The notes below the pieces were generated by a model. That model did not search any database. It was not told the origin of the DNA and saw only the letters and a program-made list of their open reading frames with translations. From positions 1 to 7,723 of the forward strand of contig JAUXFS010000068.1 of the NCBI GenBank assembly GCA_030622775.1: a stretch of 7,723 nt of DNA, given 5' to 3'. The DNA comes from Rhodospirillales bacterium (GTDB taxonomy: Bacteria; Pseudomonadota; Alphaproteobacteria; Rhodospirillales; Defluviicoccaceae). A program made the position numbers and the translations under genes. Each line of letters opens with the position of its first letter. Within the stretch, counting starts at the first letter, position 1. Positions 5,871 through 7,723 of the stretch are shown here, piece by piece.

Positions 5871-6328
5871 GCCGGCCAGGTCACGATATGATGCTCCAGC
5901 GGCCCCGCCCGTTTCTCCGGCACCGCCCGGCCGCGAACGGAAATGCCGACGGTGTGGACCAGTTCCGGGTCGCCGGACACCAACGGGTGCCACCACGGCA
6001 GGTCACGGCCCTCGGCAAGTATACGATAGGCGCACGATAGCGGCAGCCAATGGAATTCGGCGATGTTGCCGGCGGCGAGAACTTCGCAGTTCGGGATGTA
6101 GCGGTGCCGCTTTTCGTACTCGCCGCAACGGCAGGTATGGGTGTTCAACAACCTGCAGGCCACGTCGGTGTGGCTGATCTCGCCGGTCACCTCGTCCTCC
6201 AGCTTCTCGAGACAGCATTTGCCGCAGCCGTCGCACAACGATTCCCACTCGTCGCGGGTCATCTCCGCGAGCGCCTTCAGTTCCCAGAAAGGACGCTCCG
6301 TCACGGCTTCGGCGGATGGTACGGACAT
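5867..6328 (-). CDS. UPF0260 (YcgN family) cysteine-cluster protein
   Basis: A 153-residue cytoplasmic protein of the UPF0260/YcgN family (COG2983 type), which is widespread in proteobacteria and of unknown function. It has nine cysteines: the cluster C32-x2-C35-x2-C38-C39 (LCDGCGKCCLEKLEDE), then C58 (ACRLLN), C66 and C68 (HTCRCGEY), C81 (IPNCEVL) and C99 (LPLSCAYR). Such spacing suggests a bound metal or Fe-S cluster; this is inference. 'WWHPLVSGDPE' and 'ISVRGRAV' near the end are also family-typical. Length matches the family. The start is ATG at 6328, with an AGGAG ribosome site ten bases upstream. It lies 54 bases downstream of cobB on the same strand and may be the next gene of that transcription unit, though nothing shows a link to cobalamin synthesis. 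Confidence 0.93.
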   Translation of the reverse strand: MSVPSAEAVTERPFWELKALAEMTRDEWESLCDGCGKCCLEKLEDEVTGEISHTDVACRLLNTHTCRCGEYEKRHRYIPNCEVLAAGNIAEFHWLPLSCAYRILAEGRDLPWWHPLVSGDPELVHTVGISVRGRAVPEKRAGPLEHHIVTWPA

Positions 6329-6338
6329 GCGGGAAGGT

Positions 6339-6343
6339 CTCCT
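6339..6343 (-). promoter_or_regulatory. Ribosome binding site of the YcgN-type gene
   Basis: AGGAG on the - strand, ten bases before the ATG at 6328, supports that start. It lies two bases downstream of the composite dyad at 6346-6370. Confidence 0.55.
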
Positions 6344-6345
6344 GG

Positions 6346-6370
6346 CGACACGTTCCGGGAACCAATGTCG
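6346..6370 (-). repeat. Composite dyad between cobB and the YcgN-type gene
   Basis: Two nested inverted repeats share one centre. The outer arms are CGACA / TGTCG (6366-6370 and 6346-6350 in - strand order), and the inner arms form GTTCCCGGAAC (6352-6362). As RNA it could fold into a 5 bp plus 4 bp stem with a small internal loop and a CCG apical loop. It sits in the 54-base gap directly upstream of the YcgN ribosome site. No U-run follows. It could be an operator, a processing hairpin or chance. Confidence 0.35.
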
Positions 6371-6382
6371 TTCGATTCGCCC

Positions 6383-7723
6383 TCAACCGTCAACAGCGCC
6401 GTTCATTCCCGGTGGATCCTCGGAATCGATGAGGTGGACGAAGGAGCCGATCACCGTCCCCTCGATCAGCCCGGTCGCGCCCAGATCCCGGCCCGAGGCG
6501 TCGGCGCAGGTGAACAACGGCCGGCCGGGACCCTCGCGGACGACGCGGGCGTAATGGAACTCATGGCCGCGGAATCGGCTGCCGGCGGCGCCAAGCGGAC
6601 AGCCAGCGGCGAGCGCCACCCGCCGGTAGCCCAGGTGCAGGCGGCGCTCGGCGAACGAGGTCTCGAGCGGCAGAAGGCCGGCCATGGCGTGGCGATGACC
6701 CTCCGCGTCGACGAGGCCCCGGCCCAACACCATGTAGCCGCCGCACTCGCCGAACACCGTCGCCCCGGCATCGGCGAGGGCGCGCAGACCGTCGATGAAG
6801 GTTCGGTTGGCGGCGAGGGCGCCGGCGTGCAGTTCCGGATACCCGCCGGGCAGGTAGACGGCGTCGGCGCCGGCGGCCGGCGGGTCGCCGTTCAGCGGCG
6901 AAAACGGCAGGATCTCCGCGCCGGCGGCCCGCCAACCGTCGATCACCATCGGATAGCGAAATGCGAAAGCCTCGTCTTCGGCGACGGCGATCCTTTGCCC
7001 GAGGGGCGGCAACGGCCGCACGCCGCCCGGTCCCTGGTTTTGCGCCCACGAACGGGCCATTGAACAAAGCGCGCCGACATCCACGTGATCGGCGACCATC
7101 GCGGCGGCGCGGTCGAGAAAATCATCGAGCTCGGGATGCTCGATCGCCTGCACCAGCCCCAGGTGGCGCTCCGGCAGCGCCAGCCCTTCGGCCCGGGGCA
7201 GGCAGCCGAGGACCGGGATCTCCGGTAAGGAAAGGGCGCAGGCCTCGCGCAGAATGGCCGCGTGACGGCCGCTGCCGACCCGGTTGAACACCACGCCGGC
7301 GATGTCTACCCCCGGGCGGTGACCGGCAAATCCCCGGAGGACAGCCGCCGCCGATGCCGCCTGGGCATGGGCATCGATGACCAGCACCACCGGCCAGCCA
7401 CTGACCTCGGCCAGATCCGCGGTCGACCCCTCGCTGACCGTGGCGCCATCGAAAAGGCCCATGACACCCTCGCAGATGATGATCTCCGCGTCGGCGGCCA
7501 AGCGACCTGCGGCGGCAATCACGGTTGACGCACGCATTGCCCACGGGTCGAGGTTGAAGCAGGGCCTTCCGCTGGCCGCCGCGTGGAAAGCGGGGTCGAT
7601 GTAGTCGGGGCCGGCCTTGGCCGAGCCGACGGCAAGCCCCGACGCCGCCAAGTGGCGCAAGAGCCCGAGGGTGAAAACAGTCTTGCCGCAGCCCGAGGCG
7701 GGAGCGGCGACGATCAGGCCCCC
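6383..7723 (-). CDS. cobB: Cobyrinate a,c-diamide synthase (CobB/CbiA), N-terminus cut by window edge
   Basis: The enzyme amidates the a- and c-carboxylates of (hydrogeno)cobyrinic acid using glutamine and ATP, in the cytoplasmic synthesis of cobalamin. The visible part is 446 residues; probably only a few N-terminal residues lie beyond the right edge, since the reading frame enters at once with 'LIVAAPASGCGKT'. This P-loop is at visible residues 6-15 and is followed by 'KAGPDYIDPAFH' (36-47). The C-terminal half is a class I glutamine amidotransferase with 'FGECGGYMVLG' (nucleophile C327), 'RGHEFHYA' and 'GSFVHLI' (H430). All expected motifs are present. A TTG at 7658-7660 is an internal leucine codon, not the start. 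Sequence alone does not tell CobB (aerobic route) from CbiA (anaerobic route). Other cobalamin genes probably lie beyond the edge; no cobalamin riboswitch is in the window. Confidence 0.95.
   Translation of the reverse strand, partial: GGLIVAAPASGCGKTVFTLGLLRHLAASGLAVGSAKAGPDYIDPAFHAAASGRPCFNLDPWAMRASTVIAAAGRLAADAEIIICEGVMGLFDGATVSEGSTADLAEVSGWPVVLVIDAHAQAASAAAVLRGFAGHRPGVDIAGVVFNRVGSGRHAAILREACALSLPEIPVLGCLPRAEGLALPERHLGLVQAIEHPELDDFLDRAAAMVADHVDVGALCSMARSWAQNQGPGGVRPLPPLGQRIAVAEDEAFAFRYPMVIDGWRAAGAEILPFSPLNGDPPAAGADAVYLPGGYPELHAGALAANRTFIDGLRALADAGATVFGECGGYMVLGRGLVDAEGHRHAMAGLLPLETSFAERRLHLGYRRVALAAGCPLGAAGSRFRGHEFHYARVVREGPGRPLFTCADASGRDLGATGLIEGTVIGSFVHLIDSEDPPGMNGAVDG

Noticed and set aside
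6050..7063. Long + strand open frame (337 codons) opposite cobB and the YcgN-type gene
   Set aside because: It crosses two well-supported genes and an intergenic gap, and has no recognisable domain.
7658..7660. TTG as start codon of cobB
   Set aside because: It would remove the P-loop; the frame continues to the window edge with the expected LIVAAPASGCGKT sequence, so the gene is partial rather than short.
1748..7723. A new defence or biosynthetic system formed by the six - strand genes
   Set aside because: The genes belong to unrelated known families (cobalamin, UPF0260, aldolase, peptidase, Ada, efflux), ada appears to have its own promoter, and there are no nuclease, NTPase-partner, toxin or mobile-element signs beyond the usual domains of these families.

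Overview
The window is GC-rich chromosomal DNA packed with genes. Two genes lie on the + strand (1-1738) and six on the - strand (7723-1748), meeting tail to tail with 9 bases between the stop codons. Composition, gene types (DapE of the succinylase route, a UPF0260/YcgN protein, an Ada protein, a CobB/CbiA amidase) and protein style suggest a proteobacterium, most likely an alphaproteobacterium of the Rhodospirillales type. That placement is inference: there is no rRNA or marker gene here to fix it. I see no insertion sequence, prophage, CRISPR array, tRNA or rRNA.

Layout. The + strand carries dapE (lysine/diaminopimelate synthesis). It shares one base of its stop codon (TGATG) with a 188-residue protein of about five membrane segments that I cannot assign. 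The - strand, read in its own direction from the right edge, carries: cobB/cbiA (cobyrinate a,c-diamide synthase, N-terminus cut by the window edge); a Cys-rich UPF0260/YcgN protein; a DapA-like aldolase whose substrate-loop Arg is missing; a YgjP-type zinc metallopeptidase starting inside the aldolase stop codon (GTGA); a full-length Ada methyltransferase/regulator; and a Bcr/CflA-type drug efflux transporter. Gaps between the - strand genes are 54, 36, -4, 71 and 59 bases.

Functional links. dapE with its membrane partner, and the DapA-like gene with ygjP, look translationally coupled. The lysine gene dapE and the DapA-like gene should not be read as one pathway: they are on opposite strands about 3.7 kb apart, and the DapA-like protein has an N-acetylneuraminate-lyase-like loop rather than the DapA loop. 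The strongest regulatory signal is an AAT-N6-GCAA element 42 bases upstream of the ada start, matching the Ada operator described in E. coli. It implies that ada is autoregulated as an adaptive response to alkylation and begins its own transcription unit. Each of the four - strand gaps also holds a small hairpin or dyad without a U-tract.

Overall these are mostly familiar housekeeping and accessory genes. I do not see convincing evidence for a new multi-gene system. The points worth checking are the Ada box, the substrate of the DapA-like enzyme, the uncharacterised YcgN and YgjP proteins and their neighbours, and the hairpins at gene junctions.
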